35,298 nucleotides of DNA, from positions 1-35,298 of the forward strand of contig NZ_JADLJL010000042.1 of assembly GCF_015680235.1 (NCBI RefSeq), written 5' to 3'. This document shows positions 7,394 through 14,804 of this stretch, piece after piece (position 1 is the stretch's first letter; every line of letters begins with the position of its first letter). This stretch comes from Pseudomonas guariconensis (GTDB lineage: Bacteria; Pseudomonadota; Gammaproteobacteria; Pseudomonadales; Pseudomonadaceae). Below the pieces are notes generated by a model. It was not told the origin of the DNA, searched no databases, and worked only from the letters and a program-made list of their open reading frames with translations. Made by a program: the position numbers and the translations under genes.

Positions 7394-10300
7394 TCAGTAG
7401 GGCTGGGAGCCGCTCAACGACTCGATCGCCTCGACCAACTCATCATAGGCCACGGGCTTGTTCAAATGGCGATCGAAGCCTGATTGGCGTGACTTGTACT
7501 GGTCGGCACTGGCACCGTAGCCGGTCAGTGCGATGGCGGGAACGGTGCTCAGGTGTGGACGTTCTCGCAGCGCCTTGATCAGGGCATGGCCGTCCATGAC
7601 GGGCATGCCGATATCCGAAAGGATGATGTCGTACTCGCCGCCGGCCGCGGCCTGCAGGGCGGCGCGTGGGTCGCTGAAAGCATGCACTTGGGCACCTTCC
7701 ATTTCCAGCAGTTGCTGCATGATCTCCAGCACGTCGAGCGAGTCATCGACCAGCAGCACTCGAATGCCATCGAGCCGGCCCTCGCTCTCCTGGTCGCCGA
7801 CGTCGCGTTGCGACTGCTGGCTGGGGTCGCACACCGGCAGGCGGACGATGAAGGTACAACCCTTGCCGAGCCCGGGCGAGCTGGCCTGAACTGTACCGCC
7901 ATGGGCTTGGACCAGCTGGCGCACCAGCGACAGCCCGATCCCAAGCCCCTCACGGCTGTGACTGGCCAGTTGCGGGGCGGCCTGGGTGAACAGGTCGAAG
8001 ATGTTCTCCAGGCTTTCCTCGCTCAGGCCCACGCCCTGGTCGATCACGTGCAGCAGCGCCTGTTCTCCCTCGCGACCCAGTACCAAACGGATCTGGCTGC
8101 CGGTCGGGCTGAATTTCAGGGCATTGTTGAGCAGGTTCCAGATGATCTGCTCCAGGCGGGTGACATCCCCCTCGATGTATAGCGGCTGGTCTGCGGCCGG
8201 TAACTCCAGTACCACATCGCACAGGTGTTGCTCGCTGCGCACCACCGTGTGGATATCGCGTAGGATCGCGCACAGGTTCACTGGCTCGGTCTTGAGCTTG
8301 AGCTTGCCGGTACGGATGCGCGCCACATCGAGCAGGTCGTCGATGATCCGTGCCTGGCTGGCCACGGCCTCGCAGATGGTGCCGACCGCTTTGCTGGCGG
8401 CAGTGGCGTTCTTCACCACTGGCAGGCGCCGGAGGATTTCGGCGTTGAGCTGAATCAGATTCAGCGGGTGTTTGAGCTCATGGGACATGACGGCGAAGAA
8501 TTCGTCCTTCATGTGGCTGCTGCTCTGGGACTCGGCCAGTTGCTTGGATTGCTCGTCATGCAGGCGCTTGTGCCCGGTCAGGTCGCGGGCGATCTTCACA
8601 TAGCCGCGCAGGCTGCTGCCCTTGAGCAACGACACCTCGCCACTGCAATAGAACCGGCTGCCGTCCTTGCGCACGTGCCAGCGCTCGTCCTGGCCCCGGC
8701 CGTTGAGGCGGGCGTCGCGCAGCTCGCGCGCGGGCACGCCGTCCTTGCGGTCTTCTTCGGTGAAGATCAGGTCGTAGTTGCGCCCGACCACCTCGGCCTT
8801 GGCATAGCCAAAGATCAGTGTGGCGCCGGTGTTCCAGTCGGTCACCAAGCCTTGTTCGTCGAGCAGGATGATGGCGAACTCATGGGTGCTCTCGGCCACC
8901 AGGCGCATGCGTTCCTCGCCCAGGCGCAGGCGCTCCTCCACGGCACGGCCCTTGCTGATGTCGATGAAGGTCAGCACGGTGCCGTCGATCTTCTGCTCGC
9001 TGGCGCGGTACGGCAGCAGGCGGGCCAGGTACCAGCGCTGGTTCTCGCCGCCGACCTCACGCTCGATGGTGGTCTCGCCCTGGGCCACGGCGCGGGCATC
9101 GTCGGCCAGCTCCGGGTAGTCCAGCCGGTGGGTGATGTCGAGCAGGGAGCGACCGGTGTCGACCGGCAGCATGTTGAAGATGTCGGTGGCGCGCGGGGTG
9201 AACCAGCGGATATGCAGATTGCGGTCGACGAATACCGTGGCAATGGCGGTGGAAGCGATCAGGTTGCTCAGGTAGTCGTTGACCTTGTCGGTTTCCTCCA
9301 CCTTGTTCTTGAGCTCGTAGTTGACCGTGAGCAGTTCCTCGTTGATCGACTGCAACTCCTCCTTGCTGGTTTCCAGCTCCTCGCTGGCCGAGCGCAGCTC
9401 CTCGTTGATGGCCTGCATTTCCTCGTTGGAGGCGGTCAGCTCTTCGCTGGAGATTTCCGATTGCTCGATGGTTTCCTGAAGTTGCAGACGGGTGCGTTGC
9501 AGTTCGCGCTCGAGGTTGGCCAGCACCATGCTGTCGGTCTGGCGAATGCCAGTGGTCGGCACCAGGGAAGGGTCGGGCACGCGCTCCTCGAACACCACCA
9601 GCAGGCATTCGCTGCTGCTGGGTTCGTCCTTGTGCGGCTGGACCACGATCTCGACCTGCACCTTGTGCTCGCCTTCGCCCAGGTCCACCGGGCGCGAGGT
9701 GACCGCCTGGGAGCCCTGGCGCGCCTGGAACAATGTGCTGCGCAGCGACAGGCGCAGGGCCGGCAGCACCAGGTTGATCAGGTTGCGGCTCGGCTCGCCG
9801 CCCATCAGGTGCAGGAAGCGCCCCACGCCCTCGCTCATGTGCAGGATGTTGCCGTCGCCATCGACGATCAGGCTCGGTGGGGTGCGCCGGGCCAGGGCGC
9901 GGTGGTGCACCTCGGCGTAGGAGGGCTTGCGGCCAGGGCTGGCCTTGGTGCGGTTGTCGGGCTGGGTGGCGAGCAGGTCGGTGCCCAGCAGCTGGCGCCC
10001 CGGCATGCGGTTGCCGGGGCTTGCCGGGCGGGCACGGAAAATACGGTTGCGCTTGTCGACCGGGGCGAACAGTTCGTTGGCAAGGTCTGCCGATTCGGAG
10101 GCTCCCAGGAACAGGTGGCCGCCCGGGCGCAGGGCGAAATGGAACATCTGCAGGATGTCCTGTTGCACCTCACGGTCCAGATAGATCAGCAGGTTGCGGC
10201 AGACGATCAGATCGATCTGGGAAAACGGCGGGTCGGACAGCAGGTTGTGTCGGGCGAACAGCACTTTCTCGCGGATTTCCTTGCGTACACGGTAGTGCTG

Positions 10301-11536
10301 GTCTTCCTTGATGAAGAACTGGCGCAGGCGCGCCGGTGGCACATCGGTGACGATGGCCTCCGAATAGCTGCCGGTGCGGGCGGTGGCGATGGCGCGCTCG
10401 TCCAGGTCGGTGGCGAACACCTGCACCTTGGCCTCGCGCCGCTCCACGGCCAGTTGCTCGCACACCAGCATGGCCAGGCTGTAGGCCTCCTCGCCGGTGG
10501 AGCAGCCCGCCGACCAGATACGGATCTCGCCCGGCCCTTCGCCGCTTTCGCCGTCGCTGACCAGCTCCGGCAGCACATGGCGTTCAAGGGCCTCGAACGC
10601 CTCCCGGTCGCGGAAGAAGTTGGTCACGCCGATGAGCATGTCGGCCAGCAGTGCGGCGGACTCCTCACGGTGCTGCTCCAGGTAGCGGTAGTAAGCGCCG
10701 AGGTCCGCCTGGCCCGTGACATGCAGGCGCCGTTCGATGCGGCGCAGCACGGTGGCGCGCTTGTAGTGCTGGAAATCATGGCCGGTGTTGGTACGCAGCA
10801 GCAGCAGGATCTCCTCGAGCAAGGGTTCGGCCTGGCGCGGGTCGCCACTGCGGGTGCCGAGCGCTGGCGGCAGGCTGTCGTCCTCGATCTGCGGCAGCTT
10901 GACCTGACGGGCGTTGTGCCAGAGCTCCATCAGCTTTTGCGGCATTTCCGCGACGGGCAGCACCACGTCGACCATGCCGGTATCCAAGGCTGCCCGCGGC
11001 ATGCTGTCGTACAGCGCATCGTCCGGCGACTGCACCAGGGTCACGCCGCCTTGCTCCTTGATCCGCGAAAGGCCCACGGCGCCGTCGGCACCGGTGCCTG
11101 AGAGCACCACACAGAAGGCATGGTCCTTGTGCACATCGGCCAGGTCGCGGAAGAACAGGTCGATGGCCACATGATCGCCCCGGCGCCGGTTGGCCGGGCT
11201 GACCCGCAGATAGCCATCGTTGGTGGACAGGCGGTTGGCCGGGGAAATCACATACACGCGGTTGCGTTCGATCGGCACCGGTTCGCTGACCTGCATCACC
11301 GGCATGGCCGTGGCTTCCTGGATGATCCGGTCGGCCACGCTCTGGTGGTCAGGCGAAAGGTGCAGGACTACCACGAAGGCCATGTCGCAATCGGCTGGCA
11401 TCTGCCGGAAGAAGGTGCAGATGGCTTCCATCCCTCCAGCCGATGCGCCAATGCCCACCACCGGGAATGCCAAGTGGCTTGGGCTCAGGGCCGGGTTTTG
11501 GGGAGAGGCGAGGGTGGGCTTGGTAGACGACTTCAT
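7394..11536 (-). CDS. CheB-CheR-PAS hybrid histidine kinase with C-terminal receiver (1380 aa)
   Basis: Domains in order: CheB-type methylesterase (about 22-205) with S32 in GIGASAGG, H59 in VLHLSPDH and D151 in SGTGADGA; CheR N-terminal helices and SAM-dependent methyltransferase (about 225-490) with WSAGCSTGEEAYS near 341-355 and NLLIYLD; a long Glu-rich coiled coil (about 670-760); a PAS domain (about 760-880); a second PAS (about 885-1005); HisKA with H1019 in MSHELKHPLN; HATPase (about 1115-1235); and a receiver (about 1255-1375) with D1308 in LSDIGMP. All catalytic residues appear intact. The CheB part lacks its own receiver. No chemoreceptor is nearby, so its methylation target is unknown. 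The start at 11536 has AGAAGG upstream and begins before the CheB fold; the open frame to 12217 overlaps the KGG gene and is spurious. It is probably a stress or biofilm sensor (inference). Confidence 0.95.
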   Translation of the reverse strand: MKSSTKPTLASPQNPALSPSHLAFPVVGIGASAGGMEAICTFFRQMPADCDMAFVVVLHLSPDHQSVADRIIQEATAMPVMQVSEPVPIERNRVYVISPANRLSTNDGYLRVSPANRRRGDHVAIDLFFRDLADVHKDHAFCVVLSGTGADGAVGLSRIKEQGGVTLVQSPDDALYDSMPRAALDTGMVDVVLPVAEMPQKLMELWHNARQVKLPQIEDDSLPPALGTRSGDPRQAEPLLEEILLLLRTNTGHDFQHYKRATVLRRIERRLHVTGQADLGAYYRYLEQHREESAALLADMLIGVTNFFRDREAFEALERHVLPELVSDGESGEGPGEIRIWSAGCSTGEEAYSLAMLVCEQLAVERREAKVQVFATDLDERAIATARTGSYSEAIVTDVPPARLRQFFIKEDQHYRVRKEIREKVLFARHNLLSDPPFSQIDLIVCRNLLIYLDREVQQDILQMFHFALRPGGHLFLGASESADLANELFAPVDKRNRIFRARPASPGNRMPGRQLLGTDLLATQPDNRTKASPGRKPSYAEVHHRALARRTPPSLIVDGDGNILHMSEGVGRFLHLMGGEPSRNLINLVLPALRLSLRSTLFQARQGSQAVTSRPVDLGEGEHKVQVEIVVQPHKDEPSSSECLLVVFEERVPDPSLVPTTGIRQTDSMVLANLERELQRTRLQLQETIEQSEISSEELTASNEEMQAINEELRSASEELETSKEELQSINEELLTVNYELKNKVEETDKVNDYLSNLIASTAIATVFVDRNLHIRWFTPRATDIFNMLPVDTGRSLLDITHRLDYPELADDARAVAQGETTIEREVGGENQRWYLARLLPYRASEQKIDGTVLTFIDISKGRAVEERLRLGEERMRLVAESTHEFAIILLDEQGLVTDWNTGATLIFGYAKAEVVGRNYDLIFTEEDRKDGVPARELRDARLNGRGQDERWHVRKDGSRFYCSGEVSLLKGSSLRGYVKIARDLTGHKRLHDEQSKQLAESQSSSHMKDEFFAVMSHELKHPLNLIQLNAEILRRLPVVKNATAASKAVGTICEAVASQARIIDDLLDVARIRTGKLKLKTEPVNLCAILRDIHTVVRSEQHLCDVVLELPAADQPLYIEGDVTRLEQIIWNLLNNALKFSPTGSQIRLVLGREGEQALLHVIDQGVGLSEESLENIFDLFTQAAPQLASHSREGLGIGLSLVRQLVQAHGGTVQASSPGLGKGCTFIVRLPVCDPSQQSQRDVGDQESEGRLDGIRVLLVDDSLDVLEIMQQLLEMEGAQVHAFSDPRAALQAAAGGEYDIILSDIGMPVMDGHALIKALRERPHLSTVPAIALTGYGASADQYKSRQSGFDRHLNKPVAYDELVEAIESLSGSQPY

Positions 11537-11867
11537 CGGCGCAGCCTTCTGCAGACCTGAACAAGGTGGCCCATCGAAGCTTCGCCGGGCATCTGTGAGG
11601 CCGATTATAGGCTGGCGATGCACCTGGCGGCGAGCGATGACGGGGCTGGTCGAGCTAAGACAACACCGCCTCCCGACAGTGCAAAAAACTTGCGCGGGCG
11701 GAAGTGGCACGCCAGCCGCTGGGGCGCAATCTTTTGCTCGCCGGAGTGTTTCGCGCCACTCGTCAGGGGTGGTCCAGATCGATTGAGCACTTGCCGCTGC
11801 AACCTGTTCGGAACTACTGCACGGTGCGATTACGTGCAAAGCCAATCCACTAGCAAGGAGAAACGAC
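11537..11867. other. 331-bp divergent intergenic region
   Basis: This gap separates the minus-strand hybrid kinase from the plus-strand KGG gene and must hold both promoters. A TATAAT-like hexamer lies on the minus strand at 11604-11609. On the plus side AAGGAG (11855-11860) precedes the KGG start. No ORF here has a ribosome site or recognisable protein, and I see no RNA gene. Confidence 0.6.
11604..11609 (-). promoter_or_regulatory. Candidate -10 element for the hybrid kinase
   Basis: The minus strand reads CCTATAATCGG, containing a perfect TATAAT preceded by C, about 68 bp before the kinase ATG. No good -35 (TTGACA-like) is found at 16-18 bp, which together with the C at -13 would suit RpoS recognition. 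This is a motif reading only. Confidence 0.35.
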
Positions 11868-12077
11868 ATGGCTCGTGACCAAGAGCAATCCGGACAACGT
11901 GGCGGCACCAAGGAAACCAACCCAGGCAATTTCGCCAACGACCGCGAGAAAGCCTCCCGCGCCGGCCATAAAGGCGGCCAGAACTCAGGGGGCAACTTCG
12001 CCAACGACCGTGAACGCGCTTCCGAGGCAGGCCGCAAGGGCGGCCAGCACAGCCACGGCGGCGGTCGTAACCAGTGA
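11868..12077 (+). CDS. KGG-repeat general stress protein (YciG-like, 69 aa)
   Basis: This small hydrophilic protein consists of two repeats, each reading GNFANDRE-(K/R)-AS-x-AG-x-KGGQ, at residues about 20-38 and 42-60, flanked by Gln/Gly/His-rich ends. The pattern matches the KGG (stress-induced bacterial acidophilic repeat) family that includes E. coli YciG and fungal con-10, typically induced in stationary phase or on desiccation. The DNA repeats are about 60 bp long and diverged at third positions, indicating an old duplication under selection. AAGGAG at 11855-11860 supports the ATG at 11868. A GC-rich hairpin follows. Divergent placement from the hybrid kinase suggests they may share control, which is inference. 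Confidence 0.93.
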   Translation: MARDQEQSGQRGGTKETNPGNFANDREKASRAGHKGGQNSGGNFANDRERASEAGRKGGQHSHGGGRNQ

Positions 12078-12095
12078 GTGCGTGCATTCGCTGAA

Positions 12096-12118
12096 GCCCG
12101 GCACTGACGCTGCCGGGC
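12096..12118 (+). terminator. Hairpin downstream of the KGG gene (no T-run)
   Basis: GCCCGGCA (12096-12103), loop CTGACGC, TGCCGGGC (12111-12118) form a perfect 8-bp stem 18 bp after the KGG stop. This is what an intrinsic terminator stem looks like, but instead of T residues it is followed by GCGCG and an 11-C run, so termination efficiency or the sequence accuracy here is uncertain. Confidence 0.5.
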
Positions 12119-12123
12119 GCGCG

Positions 12124-12154
12124 CCCCCCCCCCCGGGGGCCGCCCCCCCCCCCC
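12124..12154. repeat. Poly-C tracts (11 C and 12 C) in a GC-only stretch
   Basis: A run of 11 C (12124-12134) is followed by GGGGG, CCG and a run of 12 C (12143-12154). Together with 12156-12186 this forms a nearly A/T-free segment unlike any other gap in the window. It lies between the KGG and alcohol dehydrogenase genes and encodes nothing supported. It may be real, or a sequencing or assembly artefact. Confidence 0.8.
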
Positions 12155-12215
12155 TGGCCGGTGGCCCGCGGCCGCCGGCCTGGGGTCGTTCCTGTTTCGC
12201 CACGGAGATCGAAGC

Positions 12216-13418
12216 ATGCGCGCATTGACCTATCACGGCGCCGGGGATGTACGGGTCGACACCGTGCCGGACCCGGTCATCGAAGCCCCCGACGACATCC
12301 TGCTGCAGGTAACTGCCACGGCCATTTGCGGGTCCGACCTGCACCTGTATCACGGCAAGATTCCCGCCGTGGAGACGGGCGATATCCTCGGCCATGAGTT
12401 CATGGGCATCGTCGAGGAGGTCGGCAGCGAGGTGACGGCCGTACGCCCAGGCGACCGAGTGGTGATTCCGTTCGTGATCGCCTGCGGCAGCTGCTTCTTT
12501 TGCCAGCACGACCTGTTCGCCGCTTGCGAGACCACCAACACCGGCCGCGGGGCGATCCTCAACAAGAAGGGCATCCCAGCGGGCGCGGCCCTGTTCGGCT
12601 ACAGCCACCTGTACGGCGGCGTGGCGGGCGGGCAGGCCGACTACGTACGGGTGCCCAAGGCCAATGTGGGCCCGTTCAAGGTGCCTGGGCAGCTGGCGGA
12701 CGACAAGCTGCTGTTCCTGTCCGATATTCTTCCGACCGCCTGGCAAGCGGTGCTCAACGCCGAAGTGGGGCAGGGCGCCTCGCTGGCGATCTTCGGCGCC
12801 GGGCCGGTCGGCCTGCTCTCGGCGGCCTGTGCCAGGATGCTGGGGGTGGAGCAGATCTTCATGGTCGATGATTGCGGCTACCGCCTGGACTATGCCCGCG
12901 ATGCCTATGGGGTGATCCCCATCGACTTCGCCCATGACGACGACCCGGCCGACACCATCATCCGCCAGACCGCCGGCATGCGCGGCGTCGACGCGGTGAT
13001 CGACGCGGTGGGCTTCGAGGCCAAGGGCAGCACCACCGAAACCGTGCTCACCGCGCTCAAACTCGAAGGCAGCAGCGGCAAGGCTCTGCGCCAGAGCATG
13101 GCGGCCGTCCGGCGTGGTGGGGTGGTGAGCGTGCCTGGGGTGTATGCCGGTTTCATCCATGGTTTTCTGTTCGGCGATGCCTTCGACAAGGGCCTGACCT
13201 TCCGCATGGGCCAGACCCATGTGCAGCGCTACCTGCCCGAGCTGCTCGAGCATATCGAGGCCGGCCGGCTCAACCCCCAGGACATCGTCACCCATCGCCT
13301 GGCGCTGGAGGAGGCGGTGCGCGGCTACGAACTGTTCGACGAACAGCAGGAGCGCTGCCGCAAGGTGATCCTGGTGCCCGGTGCGGCACCTGACCCCTTG
13401 CCCAATGGCCCCTACTGA
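12216..13418 (+). CDS. Zinc-dependent alcohol dehydrogenase (MDR family, 400 aa)
   Basis: Catalytic zinc ligands are visible in AICGSDLH (C38) and GHEF (H60, E61), and a structural zinc loop has four Cys in IACGSCFFCQHDLFAAC (C90, C93, C96, C104). The Rossmann nucleotide site is FGAGPVG near residue 191, followed by MVDDCGYRL where an Asp at the end of beta-2 favours NAD. Length and the insert after the zinc loop resemble the glutathione-independent formaldehyde dehydrogenase and threonine-dehydrogenase-like group, but the substrate is not determined. The ATG at 12216 follows CACGGAG. The next gene starts 15 bp after its stop, so they are probably cotranscribed. Similar enzymes occur in RpoS-linked stress clusters of Pseudomonas (recall). 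Confidence 0.93.
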   Translation: MRALTYHGAGDVRVDTVPDPVIEAPDDILLQVTATAICGSDLHLYHGKIPAVETGDILGHEFMGIVEEVGSEVTAVRPGDRVVIPFVIACGSCFFCQHDLFAACETTNTGRGAILNKKGIPAGAALFGYSHLYGGVAGGQADYVRVPKANVGPFKVPGQLADDKLLFLSDILPTAWQAVLNAEVGQGASLAIFGAGPVGLLSAACARMLGVEQIFMVDDCGYRLDYARDAYGVIPIDFAHDDDPADTIIRQTAGMRGVDAVIDAVGFEAKGSTTETVLTALKLEGSSGKALRQSMAAVRRGGVVSVPGVYAGFIHGFLFGDAFDKGLTFRMGQTHVQRYLPELLEHIEAGRLNPQDIVTHRLALEEAVRGYELFDEQQERCRKVILVPGAAPDPLPNGPY

Positions 13419-13433
13419 GGCCTCGGAGATGCC

Positions 13434-13973
13434 ATGACCCGACGTATTTTGACCTCGGTCAACAGCGACGACCTGCACCCGCCGGAGCAGGGCCAGATGT
13501 TCGCAACCCCCAGGGAACGGCTGGAGTTCTATCGCCGGGAGATCCAGTACGAAACCAGCATCCTGGCCAACCGCACCGATGCCTACCTGTCGGCGCAGTC
13601 GTTCCTGGTGATCGCCTTCGCCTCGTGCATGGCCAACCTCAACCCGAAGTGGGGCGCGCCGTTCACCCTGGTGGTGCCAGCGTTCCTGGCCTTGCTCGGG
13701 GTGCTCAGTTCGCTCAATGCCTGGCCGGGGATCCGTGCGGCCTACGGCATCATCGACCATTGGTACTTCAAGCAGAGCCAATTGCTGAGCAGCGAGCCGA
13801 GCATGGGCATGGCCTACGACGACTGGCCGTTGTTCTGCGAAACCGAGTCGAGCCGGCACGGCCACCGCAAGTCACTGATGTTCTCGATACGAACGCCCTG
13901 GTTGTTCCTGGTTTTCTGGGTGTTGCTGGGCGGCTATTGCCTGTTCATCCAGCTGGATCCGGCGGGTGCCTAG
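13434..13973 (+). CDS. Unrecognised three-helix membrane protein (179 aa)
   Basis: The product has a soluble N terminus (to about residue 45) with a conserved-looking segment RERLEFYRREIQYETSILANRTDAYLSAQ, then transmembrane helices at about 51-68 and 76-95, a soluble loop of about 55 residues containing IIDHWYFKQSQ and DDWPLFCE, and a third helix at about 154-173. I do not recognise the family with confidence; the helix pair after an amphipathic segment is loosely like SLATT-type membrane proteins but lacks enough features to say so. The start follows CGGAG and lies 15 bp after the alcohol dehydrogenase stop, suggesting a two-gene operon. Confidence 0.8.
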   Translation: MTRRILTSVNSDDLHPPEQGQMFATPRERLEFYRREIQYETSILANRTDAYLSAQSFLVIAFASCMANLNPKWGAPFTLVVPAFLALLGVLSSLNAWPGIRAAYGIIDHWYFKQSQLLSSEPSMGMAYDDWPLFCETESSRHGHRKSLMFSIRTPWLFLVFWVLLGGYCLFIQLDPAGA

Positions 13974-14042
13974 AGACGTGGCCAAACGGCATCAAGCCAT
14001 TCATGCAAACTGTTCGACAATCTTTTGAATCTTCACGGAAAA

Positions 14043-14058
14043 CCCTGATCAATCAGGG
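14043..14058. repeat. Short inverted repeat upstream of the DUF6555 gene
   Basis: CCCTGAT and ATCAGGG form a 7-bp stem around CA in the leader, about 30 bp before the ATG at 14090. It has no T-run. It may be a weak terminator for the gene before it, or a protein-binding site. Confidence 0.4.
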
Positions 14059-14089
14059 AGTCATCCATGGAGAAAAGGAGGGCCCCAAG

Positions 14090-14407
14090 ATGCCAACCCC
14101 ACAGCTGTACATCATTGACTACCGGCTGCACGGCCAGCCGCGCAGTTTCATCATTCGCCTGGAACGCATGGACAATGCCGAAGCTTGGCATTGGGCCAGC
14201 TGTGATGCTGGGGTCGGGATCATTCCAAAGTTCGGACGGGAGAAGATCCGGAAGGTGAGCCGGCCGATGGCGGAGCGCTACGGCGTGACCGACGTCAGCT
14301 GGCGGCTTTCCGGCAGTGGGCCGGCCTTCGTGCCGACTGCCGGCGAGGGCGTGGCGCAGGCTGCGGTGCCGGGCGATGCGCCGGGTAGCGAAGCGGTAAC
14401 GGCCTGA
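14090..14407 (+). CDS. DUF6555-like small protein (105 aa)
   Basis: The protein begins MPTPQLYIIDYRLHGQPRSF and continues with IIRLERMDNAEAWHWASCDAGVGIIPKFGREKIRKVSRP, then MAERYGVTDVSWRLSG and an Ala/Gly/Pro-rich tail. This resembles the short cytoplasmic DUF6555 family that is common in Pseudomonas and has no assigned function. The start at 14090 is strongly supported by AAAAGGAGG at 14073-14081; the open frame runs far upstream, antisense or out of frame to the membrane protein gene, and was not used. It ends before a strong hairpin shared with the convergent 59-aa gene. Confidence 0.8.
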   Translation: MPTPQLYIIDYRLHGQPRSFIIRLERMDNAEAWHWASCDAGVGIIPKFGREKIRKVSRPMAERYGVTDVSWRLSGSGPAFVPTAGEGVAQAAVPGDAPGSEAVTA

Positions 14408-14419
14408 GCCCACGCGCTG

Positions 14420-14466
14420 CGGGGCAAGCGGGTTCCTCTGCAAGGTAGAGGGGCGCGCTTGCCCCG
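14420..14466. terminator. Strong bidirectional hairpin between convergent genes
   Basis: CGGGGCAAGCG (14420-14430) and CGCTTGCCCCG (14456-14466) form a perfect 11-bp stem; inside it CCTCT (14435-14439) pairs with AGAGG (14447-14451). It sits between the convergent stops at 14407 and 14474. There is no marked T-run, but the stem resembles a REP core and probably protects or ends both transcripts. Confidence 0.6.
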
Positions 14467-14473
14467 TAGCCGT

Positions 14474-14653
14474 TCAGGCGCCGGATTCCGGGTCGCTGGC
14501 CGGTACGCCCGGGCGATTGCCGTCATCCTCGATGCTGGGGTCGGTGTCCGGGTCGTCGGCCCGGTCGTTGCGTTGGTCTGGCTGCGCGTTCGGGTCGAGC
14601 TCCGGCCAATCGTCCTGGACATTGCCGCCGCCCATCTGCAGGAAGTCGTGCAT
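14474..14653 (-). CDS. Tiny acidic protein (59 aa), unrecognised
   Basis: The product starts MHDFLQMGGGNVQDDWPELD and continues with NAQPDQRNDRADDPDTDP and SIEDDGNRPG. It is very rich in Asp, Pro and Asn with almost no hydrophobic residues after the first ten, so it is probably disordered. The start at 14651-14653 has GTGGAGG at good spacing; a reading from 14704 would translate the terminator hairpin and was rejected. A rho-independent terminator lies just upstream of its ribosome site, so its transcription must pass that structure or start inside a very small space. No family is recognised. Confidence 0.7.
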   Translation of the reverse strand: MHDFLQMGGGNVQDDWPELDPNAQPDQRNDRADDPDTDPSIEDDGNRPGVPASDPESGA

Positions 14654-14672
14654 GGTGGCCTCCACGGGTTCG

Positions 14673-14698
14673 AAAAAAAGGCCCGCCGGCGGCGGGCC
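14673..14698 (-). terminator. Rho-independent terminator directly before the 59-aa gene
   Basis: On the minus strand GGCCCGCC (14698-14691), GCC, GGCGGGCC (14687-14680) is followed by seven T (14679-14673). This is a textbook terminator. It comes after the 51-aa gene (stop at 14805) and only 20 bp before the ATG of the 59-aa gene, so it either ends the former or attenuates the latter. Confidence 0.8.
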
Positions 14699-14804
14699 GA
14701 ACACAGGAGTGAGAACACGGCCATCGGCCAGCTCTCATGAATTCAGATCGAGGGCCGATCACGGGAAATCCATCGGCAGGATGGCGCATGCGACCAACGG
14801 TCGC

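Noticed and set aside
8468..11101. 877-codon open frame on the plus strand
   Set aside because: It is exactly antisense to the hybrid kinase, has no recognisable domain, and has the Val/Gln/His-rich composition typical of antisense shadows in high-GC genes.
11537..12217. 227-residue N-terminal extension of the hybrid kinase frame
   Set aside because: The extension overlaps the KGG gene, has no domain, and a good ribosome site supports the ATG at 11536.
11985..13865. 626-codon open frame on the minus strand
   Set aside because: It is antisense to the alcohol dehydrogenase and neighbouring membrane protein genes, which have clear motifs and ribosome sites; it also runs through the poly-C tracts.
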